64,000 nucleotides of DNA from Datisca glomerata (Eukaryota; Streptophyta; Magnoliopsida; Cucurbitales; Datiscaceae). Location of the stretch: the NCBI GenBank assembly GCA_003255025.1, contig QANY01005052.1, positions 1,054,001 to 1,118,000 on the forward strand. The letters run 5' to 3'. Shown piece after piece: positions 33,556 through 45,289 of the stretch (positions are counted from its first letter, which is position 1; each line of letters begins with the position of its first letter). The notes beneath the pieces were generated by a model, which saw only the letters and a program-made list of their open reading frames with translations, made no database searches and had not been told where the DNA came from. The position numbers and the translations under genes are program-made.

Positions 33556-34130
33556 GTTTGCATGAATCCATAATACTAGTCATGCTTCACAAGTTTTTAC
33601 TCCTATAATAAGTGTTTTGTACTTATTTTCTTGTTTCAAATCTTCTTAGTGTTTAGCATTGTTATCGTTTATACATAGTCATTCATATTTATGATTGAGT
33701 ACTTAATAGTAGAAAAGATATCAGGATATGGATCAGTCATAGTAATTAGTATTACACTAATGGAAAGAAAGGCACTGTTACAAGGAAAAAAAGAACAATC
33801 AATGGGAAGGAAGAAAGGAAAAATGGAAAATGTAACATTTCAGACATGTATTTTCGTGCAAAAGTTTATATTCCTGAAATTTCAAGCAACAATAGTATTG
33901 GAAACACTAAAAGCAAACACTAGGTGAAATAATAATGGATGATCAAGTTCTCATCTTGATGACTGAACAAAATCTTCACTATCATTTGATTAGTGCAGAG
34001 AAATGGAGGCAGCCTACACCATGTTTTATTTTTTTTGTTGATTTTGCATATTTTACTGTTTACTCATATTCTGTGCAGATGAGTGCAAATTTGGTTTTAG
34101 ATAAAAACCTCAATCAAAATCTATACTAAA
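33556..34130. other. AT-rich stretch after the MATE exons
   Basis: No recognisable coding. Two short frames (33691-33927 and 33935-34129) have no family resemblance. Confidence 0.45.
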
Positions 34131-36213
34131 GACCTACAAGATTTTTGTCGAATATTTATGCTCGTAGATGAGATCAAGGGTCTAGCCAGAGTAGGCAGGC
34201 CAAGCTAGACATCAAGGAAAATGATATTTTTCGAGCACTCATACTCGCAGACGAGATCGAGGGTCTAGCCAGATGAGGTATGCCTGGCTAGACCAAGAAA
34301 GGTAATGACCGTCAAGTAGTCATGCCCATCTGACAGGGTTAAGGGAAAGCCTTAGCCAAGGAAGCTCAACACCAGGGACAAGGAAATATACTGAGCACTA
34401 TAGCTCGAAAGACAAGGATAGGCCTCTAATGAGCGCTTCAGCTCGAGGATTTATCAGAGCAAGAATGCCTTGATGGATGATAAAGAAAAGGTCCTCTAGC
34501 CAAAAATCAAAGGAATTCAACTTAATTTCTAGATCGCCAGACTAGGAAAAAGCTCAATTAGGAGAGGGCATACTCGACTAAATGCCAAAAGGTTAACCCC
34601 CAATATGAGGAAGGTTCGCCTAACCAGACCTCCTGAATGGGAGCACACTTGAGGGCTTCATAAAGGTGATAATAAGTTTGTACGACCCTCGACCTACAAA
34701 GAGGGAAACCCCTTGAACAAGATCAAGTCAACGTAAAAAGACTAAGGCCTTTTAAGGCCCACTCAACTTTAGGATCATGAATAATCCCATGGCAGGTTAG
34801 AAAAAGTTAATAAGGATACAATGCTCGGTATGATAAGTCAGAACAACTACACAGCTCAGGATAATGGTCCCATCCATACCAAGTTAAAGCTTGACTAAGA
34901 AAAAAGTAAAGCTTTATCTACTTAAGGTATGTTCACAGTAGGAAATAGGTGAAAACAGAGCTAAATAAAGGAGCCATAGGTAAATGAAATTTATTCTCAT
35001 TAATGAACATGGGACTAGAAGTACAACTAAAGGTACAAAAATATCCTCGGTTAAGGGGGCGAACCCCTCCTAGGCTAACTTAAAAGTTAAAGAACCCCCA
35101 CGTTTAGGCTGGTGGTCATAGGATCTCTAAGGCTTTTGTGAATTTTTCTGAGGTCTCTGGTTGCTCTGCTCTTGAGGACTGCACCAAGTCAGGATACAAG
35201 TGGATTCAAACCACATGCAGCAATTACTTTTCAAGATGAGGATAAAAAAGGCCTCCATCTCTCCCACTTAAGGAGAGAGAGTAAGGAAGAATCCTTCCTC
35301 GGGTTCTAGATGATCCCAAAAGATATGATTGCAAAGGTGTAATTTAACCGCTCTAAAGGTATGTTTTAGGAAGCTGATGGTGGTCCAAAATGACGTAGAC
35401 AATGAAAGTAGGGACTAGGCGACAACGAGTAAAGTTGCTTTGGTATGGACGAAGCTACCGATTGAGTCATAGGCCTTTTTCAATAGAGATGTTTCTACAA
35501 CCATGAACTGATGGACAACGCAGACAAAGGATCCACTGAACAGGTTTAGTGACGATAATAAAATCATCAGGAATTGCATGACAGCGACTTTAAGGTACGA
35601 CATCTAAAGAGGAATCCCTCTAAAGCGAGGAAGGCATCAGAAGGGGAAGAATCACTATTTTCACAGGGAAGAGAGAGGAAGTAGGGACAAGAATGAAGGT
35701 TTCAACCCTGTAAGGAAGGGAATGATGAAGAAGGTGGGAAGGAAAATCGCCTATTTATAAGCCTAGGAGAAAACCATCCTACAACTGGTAAGCGGTCGTT
35801 TCACAAATCGATGAAAGGATATCAGAAGGCCAAACAACGTTCAATCAACCGTAGAGATTAAATGACATGTCAGGAATGAAATGGCACATCAAGGAGTATA
35901 ATCTTACGGATTAGCAACCCTTGCCTTCCACAACGCGTGCCCACACGCCATTAATGCCCCACTCCTAAGGAATTAATTTCCTTAAATCACAAAAAGAGTA
36001 AAAGGCATACGCGTAAATTACAACCAAGGTCGGAGGGGCAATTGATTCTATTCAGTGAAATCCGCTCTAATGAATGGACTTTAAGTACAAGTGTAAAGTA
36101 TTCAGGACAAGCTCTTAGTCATCCATCAGCATAAAGGAAACTCAGACGAGGAGCTCGGATAAAAGGCCTTCTGACTTAGGTAAGTAAGAGCCACCTAAGT
36201 TCTCGATTGGGGG
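34130..36213 (+). mobile_element. Non-coding interior of a Tat-like LTR element
   Basis: This block is visibly richer in GC and purine than its flanks. It has a ~95 bp partial duplication at its left (GAGATCAAGGGTCTAGCCAG and GAGATCGAGGGTCTAGCCAG), scattered CTCGA/GCTCGA motifs, and ends in a polypurine tract GATTGGGGG at 36205-36213. No gag or pol was found. The layout fits the long untranslated 3' region of a plant Tat element or a non-autonomous derivative. The left LTR was not found. Confidence 0.45.
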
Positions 36214-36812
36214 TAAATTTTATGAGTGTTTTCTCAACCACCAATAACGTGACGATACGTGTTACACCATATCGGGAAGCTTGTGACAGAGGAATGTTTA
36301 AGAGAAGAACTGACCTCACCTACTCAATCTTGAGGGACCTCAGGCAACACAGACCCGAGCATAAAAAAGAGCGAGAAAATAATTCACAAAAAGAGTTCAG
36401 ATCATACTAGGTGCAAGACCATTATTGCCTGCCGAAAGTAGTGCCCAACATGTCCAATCGTAGTAGCATAATGTCAAATAAATCCCTCAGTTGTCACCAC
36501 GAAAGCACATTGACAATTAATGCCCGTTACTCTATGCCAAAGTTCATCTCCCTTCCATCCAATCAAGGATAGACATCGTGTCCCGTGAAGCTTCCTCATC
36601 ACGTCTTCGAGAGACTTCTTTGACCAGCTTCCTCCCATCGGAGGACTCAAGGTATAAATGCATCTACTAATTAACAGAAAAGGTATGCCCATTCTCCCCA
36701 AAGAAAATTATGCCAAAATAATGTCCGACTACTGACTTAGGCATCAGAGGCCTTTAGGCGAGGCAACCACCCCCCGTTCCTTGTTCATTGGGTTCTTTGC
36801 TTGTGTTTTGCA
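36214..36812 (+). repeat. Probable 3' LTR of the Tat-like element
   Basis: It follows the polypurine tract directly. It contains CAACCACCAATAACGTGACG and, near its end, CTGACTTAGGCATCAGAGGC followed by CCACCCCCC, a pattern I know from LTR ends of such gypsy elements. The end at CA 36811-36812 is a guess. No second copy in the window confirms it. Confidence 0.45.
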
Positions 36813-37420
36813 AGCATCAAGTTTGCAAGAAGCTCTATTTAGAGGGGAGACTATGCGAGAATTGTTGTTGAGGTTTTCGGCCTAAACAATAGTGATAGGC
36901 CTAAAGAGTAGATTTGCATTAGAAGAGTATTTAATATGTTGTTTGGAAATAAAAGAAAAAATTGATGGTGATGTACCTGTGATTAATTTTTATGAGTTTG
37001 CAAATTGTAGCGTGACCATGTGAGGTAGGCATTTCCTTGGCTGCTGATAACTTTAATGTGGTTGCCAGGATATCTAACCAATTCATGTTTTTTGAAGTAG
37101 TAAACCATAAATGGTTATATATCATTTAATTGAAAAGAAGCAAAGTAAAATTGTAATATCTTTTCTATAGAATCTGTTATTTTAGCTCTTGAATGTAACA
37201 TATAATTGCCCATATGAGAAAACTGGTTCACGTATATATAAACCTATAAAATCTAGTGTTTAGATTTTGAGCTTTATTTATACTTATAGCAAAGCTCAAT
37301 CGGATGAGAAATTGTCTTTGTATAAATGGGAAAGAGTCCTTTTCATTTTGAAGCATGATAGAAAAACTTTGTGCAGAAATACTCGTTCAACTTGATAGTA
37401 ACCATTTGTGATTTTAGCAT
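36813..37420. other. AT-rich stretch with one exon-like frame
   Basis: On the minus strand about 37110-36980 reads MNWLDILATTLKLSAAKEMP then TSHGHATICKLIKINHR before a GTACAT donor-like site. I do not recognise the source. Nothing else is visible. Confidence 0.3.
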
Positions 37421-37424
37421 CAAT

Positions 37425-39230
37425 GACATTTCTGTTTATTTGTCGACATATCAATCGAGTGCTATTACACAATTCTTCAGATGGATTAATATTTTAGAGT
37501 AAGATAACAAGACAGTTTGGTTTCAATATTAACTCATGAGGAGGAAATAGTTGGGTTTAAGGTATTCACAAAGTCTTCATGCATTATTTCATTTGTATTG
37601 TCAATCATTTCATCAAAGCTAATATATTTTATGATATTTTCTGAGAATTGATGAATTAAGAAGTGTTAATGTCATCAACATTTTTATTCTTTGGTGCTAA
37701 TATAATTCAGTTCAAGATAGAATTTAAATTTTCATTATAGGTATAGATGTTAGGAAAACGATATCAATGAGTAACTTAGTTGAAATTATATCATCAATGT
37801 AAGGAGTAACCGTATGAGATGGAAGTTGAACATTATCATTGGTATAAGATTGTTAGGCTCCACCACCTATTCGTAACAAGTATGTACTAAGTATTGGACC
37901 TAGATTAGCTCTCATGCTTCTGTAAGTCAAAAATTTTCAAAATTTTCCCATAAGGGTGAGTTAACTAAACTTGCATCAATAATTTATTCTTTTTTTCTTT
38001 TTGATATAACAGGTAGTATTGAAGCTGAAACTCTAAATGAGGCAATTGCTAATGCAATAAGACATTTTTATCTTATTGTCGCTAAATCATATGTATCTTT
38101 AAATGTAATAAGTTGTTAATGTTCAAGATCTAATTGAAGTTAAGCTACATAAGGATATTTTGATTCATAGAAAAACATAAATTCTCCAAGTAGTTTCAGG
38201 AGGAGATACCCAACGTCTAGATTGGAAATTTTGAATTTCATCCATATAGCCTCACTCATTAGATTTGCCATATGGAATGATGTATAGTCATGACCTTTAT
38301 ATATGTATTTATAAAGGTATTTGACAACCTTATAAGTCAGAATAAATTTCAACATTAATATGATAATTATATTTTGCTAGTAAGTAAGGATTACAAAGGA
38401 TAACCCACCGATTGTCTAATTTAGATTCTCTTATTGTTACGATTATACCATCATTTTGTCTCCTATATACGTAGTGAAATGTGATACTTGGTGTGAATTG
38501 CAAAATCCCGTGAACCATCGAGTCTTTGAACGCAAGTTGTGCCCGAAGCCTTCTAGTTGAGGGCACGTCTACCTGGGCGTCACGCATTGTTGCCCCCATG
38601 AATTTTATACACAGGTAGTTTCATGGGAAAAGTTTTTGGGATATCATTCTTACATGTTCCTTTTTTGGTCAAACATTTATTGTCTGGATTTAAAGCATAA
38701 TATGATACGTTCATCATATGTTTGATAACTATGTTAAATAGATATGGAATACGCTTTCCAAAACATACATGTGTGGTATTACAAGGTCAAAGATTTTTTT
38801 CTTAAACAAATACAACCCTGATTCCTCCACTCTTGCTCTAAATGAAAGAGCAATTAAATCAGACCTATTTTGTGGGTCTTTCGTTTGGGCTTAATTTTTC
38901 TTTAATCTCCGGCCAATTTGGACTACATGTCATTGTCACAACAATATCCGGTTTCCCAAATCGTTGTACCAATGTCATTGCATCGATATTCTCCTATGTT
39001 GTTTACCATATTGGATGCTCTTTATTATTCTTGAATATGATTCTGCTCGGATTTGGTTTTGTTTATTATGGAAGCAATCAAGACTAAAATTTCTAGTTTC
39101 ACATACAAATCTGTTGCATATTGTTGGAGAAGTCGACCTGAATGTAGCTATTGGTTGTTCTTCATCTATTAATTGTTGTTCAGATTTCATTTGTTGCAAA
39201 TCAATTGATTGTTCGTTGCATTTTTTCATT
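37425..39230 (-). pseudogene. Helitron Rep/helicase remnant, copy 2, interrupted by rDNA
   Basis: Minus-strand order is N to C. Near 39229-38975 is QIRAESYSRIIKSIQYGKQH. Near 38960-38880 is VVTMTCSPNWPEIKEKLSPN in broken frames. At 38710-38600 is CLTKKGTCKNDIPKTFPMKL. At 38468-38330 is YRRQNDGIIVTIRESKLDNR then NPYLLAKYNYHINVE. At 38355-38140 is VVKYLYKYIYKGHDYTSF. Together these are the Helitron-like N-terminal/Rep region. At 38070-37430 are helicase remnants matching copy 1 (NPSEGL-type, NIIDAEIA-like). The middle of the helicase, including Walker A, is deleted. A 5.8S-ITS2 fragment splits the Rep region at 38469-38597. Confidence 0.8.
38469..38597 (+). rRNA. 5.8S rRNA 3' part plus start of ITS2, nuclear rDNA fragment
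   Basis: The plus strand carries the last ~110 bases of plant 5.8S rRNA (GTGAACCATCGAGTCTTTGA and GAGGGCACGTCT) continuing into ITS2 (CGCATTGTTGCCCCC). Compared with the plant consensus as I remember it, all seven differences are C-to-T or G-to-A transitions, several at CG sites. That fits decay of methylated cytosines. There is no 18S, 28S or rest of 5.8S, so it is a relic and not a functional rRNA gene. It interrupts a Helitron Rep frame. Confidence 0.92.
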
Positions 39231-39875
39231 CCCCCATTTTTCTATTCACTTTCTTAATCCAATGAATACTAATTATTTTGTCCAAAAGGAAAGAGTAAGG
39301 GTATCATAGTGGATGGTAGCGGCCAAAGTGATAATGAACTCTATGATTATTTCTTAGTTTTTCATGAATGATGATGTCTCACGATACATTATTAGATGAA
39401 GATAAATCCCCAAGCCAAATGTTAGCTACTCGTGATGCAAAATGTGTAATCTATATTCTTTGATCGGATTGTACGTATGTGTGCACACAATTTGATAAGT
39501 CTGTAAATTTGAACTAGCTTTGAGTCTACAGAAGAATAAGTAGTAAGGATTTGATTGTAGGAAACTCATAATCTTTTCTAAGATGGATAATCACATTTTG
39601 TTTGAGTTATATAATCGACTGTTCATTTCATGTTCCGAACCGTAGAAGTAAAGTTGTATGTATGATGAATGTTCATCTTTTGGAAGCAATTGATTATGTA
39701 ATGATAAATATGACCTCACACTGAGAATGTATATATTGCTTTATTTCATTGCAATAGTTCTTTTATCACATTTGACTCCAAATGATGTAAAAGCAAATGT
39801 ATTATTGTATGTGCGCACATATTTTCAAAATTCAATAGATTCTACTTTATTAGAGCAAAATACTAAATGAATACG
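39231..39875. other. AT-rich stretch between Helitron and Copia element
   Basis: I see no gene or clear repeat. Confidence 0.5.
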
Positions 39876-40905
39876 TGTTGTCTCTAGGTCTCATAGAGAC
39901 TATTTTTTTATGATAACTAAACATTTTACATGTTCTAACATTTATAATAAAGTTGTAGGAAATTATAAAATATTGATGTACACATGAAGTATGAAGACGG
40001 AGTATATCGAGACTTCAAGCAACTATTCATAAGTTCTCGGCCTTGGTTTGAAAAATACCACTTTGATATCTTAAGCATATTGTGATATATTATCAAAAGT
40101 AGAGCAAAAGATTGGAGAAAAATAAAGTCAAGAGATGGAAAAAGATAAAAGAGCTTTAATAGTTTACCACAAAAGCCTACAAAATCTTTTTTATAGGATT
40201 GCCGAAAAGTTGTAAAAGTCAAAAGAAAATCAGAGCCACTCTGCCAAGAGCATACGTCCGCTCATCACCAATTGTCTTCTGCTCCTTGCTATATTCTCTC
40301 AACGACTATATTTTTTAATCTCTAGCGGATCGGCGGTCGACTGGTGATGACATTGGCCGTATGTTCCTCACTATATAACACTCCCAACATATATATTTTC
40401 TTGGCCTATAAATAGAGGGTGTTTTTAGAGCCGAAGAATGCAACAATTTGGAGTAAAACTCTTATACTTTGAGAGAATAAGTCTTCATTATATTGTGAGA
40501 GCAAAATTTATGTATCTACTCTTTGAGAGAGTTTTGCTTGTAATATCTTGATTTATAAAAGAGATGTGAGAGACATGATTGTAGCCCATAGAAGCAGTAG
40601 GTGAAAGGCGTAATTGGTGCCATAAAACTAATTATTTTTAAAAGTTTGATCTTCGTGCAAAATGAAGATCGTAGTAATGGTTTCTTCAAGGAGGAGCCTT
40701 GGAGGGTGAACGTAGGTAAGGAGTGTTGACCCTCATTAAAATCATTGTGTTCAATTCTTTCTTCTCATTACATTATTGCACGATTATTTAATCTCTTTAT
40801 ATATTTACTTGCATTGATTCATTATACTTTTTCTTGGAGATTATTGCTTTCTAAAACTCAAATCTTACAACACATGGCCGCTCTAATGATTTTGTATTGA
40901 TCCAT
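39876..40905 (+). repeat. 5' LTR of the Copia element
   Basis: It aligns by eye with 42277-42591 and 43090-43804: TATATCGAGACTTC, TTGGCCTATAAAT(A/G)GAGGGT (a TATA-type promoter near 40405), TATACTTTGAGAGAATAA and AAGGAGGAGCCTTGGAG. Confidence 0.8.
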
Positions 40906-40909
40906 AAAT

Positions 40910-40922
40910 TGATATAAGAGCT
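40910..40922 (+). other. Degraded Copia primer binding site (iMet type)
   Basis: TGATATAAGAGCT against the usual TGGTATCAGAGCT, with two mismatches. Confidence 0.6.
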
Positions 40923-40984
40923 TGATGCTCAAAATTAATAATACTTTACCATCTTCATCCATTGCATCTTTATGCAGAAATTAT

Positions 40985-41830
40985 AAGAACAAGGATAATC
41001 TATTTCTAGACCTCCTCTACTTGATGAAAATTGATTTTAATCAGTAGAAGGCTAGACTGAGAGTTTATTTACAATCTCTTGACTATGGATCATGAGAAAT
41101 AGTTGAAAATGATCCTTATATTCCAAAATCATTTGAATTGACAAAGAATGATAAAATCAAAATTTTTTTAAGGTCTAAAGCTATGGATTTCTTATATTAT
41201 GTATCAGATGAAGTTGACAGAATATACATGTATAATTTCGCAAAAAAAACAAAATTGCCATGTGCTTGAAGAAATGCATGAGGAAACCAGTGAAGTAAAA
41301 GATTCCAAAATTTGCATGTTCATGCATAGTTATGAACTCTTCAAGATGAATGATTATGAACGTGTTAGTGAATTATTTTATCGATTTATGAATATTATAA
41401 ATATTCTTAGATCATTTGGGAAAATTTACTCAAATGATAAGCTTGTAGAAAATTCTTGAGAAGTCTACCAAAATCATGGGAAAATAAGGTAATCACGATT
41501 CAAGAAGCCAAAAAGATCTTAACATGCTCAGACTTGAGGAACTCATGGGACTGTCATTAAAGTACAAGATGAGATTCAAGGAAAGATAAAGTAGCTACAG
41601 TAAAAGAGAGCATGACATTTAAATCTAATGAAATCTCTACAAGTGAAGAAGAGGAAGATGATGATAAAGACCTAGCTAGTTCATTTCATGAAGAAGTTAA
41701 AGGAAGTGCTAAAGAAAAGACAAGGTACCTCAAAGAATAAATCTGAAGAAAATGATAGCTACATCAAACAACCCAAAGAAGTAAAAGTATGCATCATGGC
41801 ATATGAAGATGAGGTTAGCATACTCATCAT
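40985..41830 (+). pseudogene. Copia gag (SIRE-like)
   Basis: In shifting plus-strand frames it reads PPLLDEN, then KARLRVYLQSLDYGS, ENDPYIPKSFELTKNDKIKI, SKAMDFLYYVSDEVDRIYMY, VKDSKICMFMHSYELFKMND, YERVSELFYRFMNIINILRS, LRSLPKSWENKVITIQEAKK and KVCIMAYEDEVS. This is the gag of plant Copia elements. Three Trp codons expected in the first 60 residues (in WFNQWKA and SWEIV) are stops here (TGA, TAG, TGA), each explained by G-to-A change. The zinc knuckle is not preserved. Confidence 0.85.
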
Positions 41831-42090
41831 TTATGATAAATATCATAAGTTCAGAGGAATTACTCAAGTTTTTACGATAATTTTGGGTGTGTATGTGTAT
41901 GCATTTTTAAATAATGTTTTTAATTTAAAAATTCTTTAAGAGAAATATATATTTTGAGGGGAAGATACAATATTATTATACTAGATGTTTTGAAAGAGAA
42001 ATATCTTTGAATGTAAATGAAAAGTTTTGTTATTTGAAAATGGGGGAGTTTTAAAATTTGATTTTGAATATAACCCATATTTTTTTAGGA

Positions 42091-43092
42091 TTGTGAGCAT
42101 TGTACCGTATATCTTTAGGGGAAATCATTGTGTGTGTCAGGGGAGAAACAATTTGTTTTGAATAACAAAGTGTCATCTTAAAACCATGAAAATGGCTGGT
42201 TGTTGATTATAACAAAGTATTTGGTTTCTTAAATTATTTTTCAATCAATATTTTATCATCATCAAAATGAGGCGATTTCTTACTCTAGGTTTCATTGAGA
42301 TTATTTTGATTATAACAAAATATTTTATGTATACTAACATTTATAATCAATTATAGAAAATTATGAAATTTTGATGTACATATAATATATGAAGATAGAG
42401 TATATCGAGACTTCCAATAACTATTCATAAGATCTCGATCTTAGTTTGAAAAATATCTCTTTAATATTTGAAGCATATTACAATATAGTGTCAAAAGTGT
42501 TCGTGGTAAAATATTGAAGAAAAATAAAGTTAAATGATGAAAAAAGATAAAAGATTTTTTATCACGTTAAAAAAATCCTTTAAAATCTATTGGATGAGCA
42601 TTGTACCGTATATCTTTAGGGGAAATCATTGTGTGTGTCAGGGGAGAAACAATTTGTTTTGAATAACAAAGTGTCATCTTAAAACCATGAAAATGGCTGG
42701 TTGTTGATTATAACAAAGTATTTGGTTTCTTAAATTATTTTTCAATCAATATTTTATCATCATCAAAATGAGGCGATTTCTTACTCTAGGTTTCATTGAG
42801 ATTATTTTGATTATAACAAAATATTTTATGTATACTAACATTTATAATCAATTATAGAAAATTATGAAATTTTGATGTACATATAATATATGAAGATAGA
42901 GTATATCGAGACTTCCAATAACTATTCATAAGATCTCGATCTTAGTTTGAAAAATATCTCTTTAATATTTGAAGCATATTACAATATAGTGTCAAAAGTG
43001 TTCGTGGTAAAATATTGAAGAAAAATAAAGTTAAATGATGAAAAAAGATAAAAGATTTTTTATCACGTTAAAAAAATCCTTTAAAATCTATT
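42091..43092. repeat. Perfect 501 bp tandem duplication
   Basis: GAGCATTGTACCGTATATCT starts at 42095 and again at 42596. By eye the two copies are identical to the end (TCCTTTAAAATCTATT at 42591 and 43092). The unit spans the last part of the interior and the first ~310 bases of the 3' LTR. Confidence 0.95.
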
Positions 43093-43927
43093 TTATGGGA
43101 TGTTAAAAAAGCTAAAGTTACAAGAAAGCCAGAGCCTATTTGCCACGAGAGAACGTTCACCCATCCCAGCGGTTGCCCGCTCCTTGCTGTATTATATCAA
43201 CAACTATATTTTTAATATCTAACGGGTCGGTGATCGACCCTCGTCGTGGACAACGATCATCATTTCCTTGTTGTAACACCCTTAACTGATCTATTTTCTT
43301 GGCCTATAAATGGAGGGTCTTTTAGAGCTTAAACACACAATAATTAGACACAAAACTCATATACTTTGAGAGAATAAATATTCATCATATTGTGAGAGCG
43401 AAATTCGTATATCTACCATTCGTGAGACTGTTGTTTGTAATATCTTAATTTATAAAAGAGAGCTGAGTAATTGTAGCCCTTAAAAGTAATAGTGAAAAGC
43501 GCAATTAGTGTCTCTGAAACTAATTAGTTGTAAAAGTTGATATTCACCAGTGAAGAAGATTGTGGTAGTGGATTCTTCAAGGAGGAGCCTTGGAGTGTGG
43601 ATATATGCAAGAATCACCAAACCACATACAAATCGTTATGTTCGATTCTTCTTCTCTTATCCTCTTTACATTACTACATGATTATAAAATCATTTATATA
43701 TTCACTTGCACTGATTTATTATACTTATTCTTGAAGATTTTTCATTTTTAAAACTCAAATCATCCAGCACATATCCACTTTAAAGGTGCCATACCGGTCC
43801 AACAATTATTTTTGGTGCGTTATTACTTCACCAGTTGAACAACAAAAGTTCTTAGTTTCATGAGTAAACCTTTTTGTCATATCTTGTTGGAGTACTAGGT
43901 TATTATTGGTAAATGTGTTACTTCTAG

Positions 43928-44525
43928 TGTAAAGGAAAAAATCATGGTTTTTGAGAATTGATCGTGAGTTCCATACATCATAATATGAAAATATAGAGAA
44001 TAATTAAGAGAGAGAATGAGAGAATAACAACACCATAATTTACATGAAAAATCCTTAAAGAAAGAAAAATTAAGGAGAGATTTTGATAGTATTTCATTAT
44101 AAAGAAATGTTTACAAGTCTAATGCAAGCTACATAATCAACTTGTTTTTTATGAATGTTAAAGAGTTGTTGTCATCCTTGGGTCTTCTTTTGGAGTTACA
44201 TCTTATCTCTATTTATAGGCTTTCAATCAGTTATACAGAATCTGATACATCTTATTTAATTCTATCTGAAAATATGATCAACAGAATATTCTCTAAGATA
44301 TAGCTTATCAACAATAACAATCAAGCATATCTTGACCATCCGATCAATCCAATGGTTTTGATTAGCTTCTCTTTTCATTTTCACGTCGACAATCCATGTG
44401 CGTTTATCTGATTAGTCTGTTCTTTATAACCGTCTGGTTGATCTTACAGTTCTCGCTCTATCTTCTCTTCGATTTAGTCTTTGGTCTAGATCTTGCCACG
44501 TGTCATGTGAAATTTTGCCTGTACA
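43928..44525 (-). repeat. 3' LTR of the non-autonomous element (left copy)
   Basis: It runs from TGTAAAGGAA to CCTGTACA. It shares TTTGAGAATTG(A/G)TCGTGA, GAGAGAATGAGAGAATAACA and TCTAGATCTTG(C/T)CACGTGTC with the right copy. Confidence 0.9.
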
Positions 44526-44540
44526 TTGGCCCCCATTACA
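44526..44540 (-). other. Polypurine tract of the non-autonomous element
   Basis: Read on the minus strand it is TGTAATGGGGGCCAA, directly before the 3' LTR. Confidence 0.7.
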
Positions 44541-45289
44541 CTCAACAAAATTTTATTCGTTGAGGTGTAATGATCATCTTTCCTTATTCTGACGTTACGT
44601 CTACCTATTTCTGTTCTCACGCACTTTTTAGAAACATGCGATGTAGTTTTCCAAAAAACTTTTTGACTGTCTACTATCAACGACGACTTCTTTTTTCTTT
44701 CTACCCTTATGTTCTTTTGTCTTCATTTACAGATGCTTTGTGATTTTTGAGTAGCTCATTTGTCAGCTCGTTGTTGATGATGATTATTTCTTCTTCATTT
44801 GTTGTTACACCTTTCTGTTCCTTTTACTACAGGCTCATTGATAAAAAATTTCTCGTTTTCTTCATTTTTCATTTTCATTCTCTCGTACGTAAGATCTGTG
44901 ACAAGAATGTTATACAAAAAAATAACATAATAATTGAGATGAGTCAAGAGAAAGTGTACCATTTTATAATTACATCGCATGAGTTTGAGTTTGATCTTCC
45001 GCATTTTTTTGTAGAGTTTCTACTATTTCCTTGTTTTTCTTTTATAGTTCTACTTCGATCAATATGAATTACTCTGTCTGTGCAATTTTTCTTCTACTGA
45101 ACTCCCTTTTGATGTACTTCATTCAAAGACCTAGTAAAATTTGGGAATCAAAATCTGACTTCAAGTTTTCAACGAAATTCGTTCTTAAATACTTAGGAAA
45201 CATTTAGCTCCCAGTTCTCTTGAGAATAACTATGTTATTTTGTGAAATTTGTTACCGAGGATAAGACTTTAATTTCTTTATGATATACA

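Larger units (their letters stand above)
39876..43804 (+). mobile_element. Ty1/Copia retrotransposon, gag only, with duplicated 3' region
   Basis: A long LTR (39876-40905) is followed by a degraded iMet primer site (TGATATAAGAGC for TGGTATCAGAGC), a broken SIRE-type gag (40985-41830) and a non-coding stretch with a polypurine run (TGGGGGAG near 42043). The second LTR from about 42277 is enlarged by a 501 bp duplication. No protease, integrase or RT was found, so pol was deleted or never carried. LTR limits are approximate. Confidence 0.8.
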
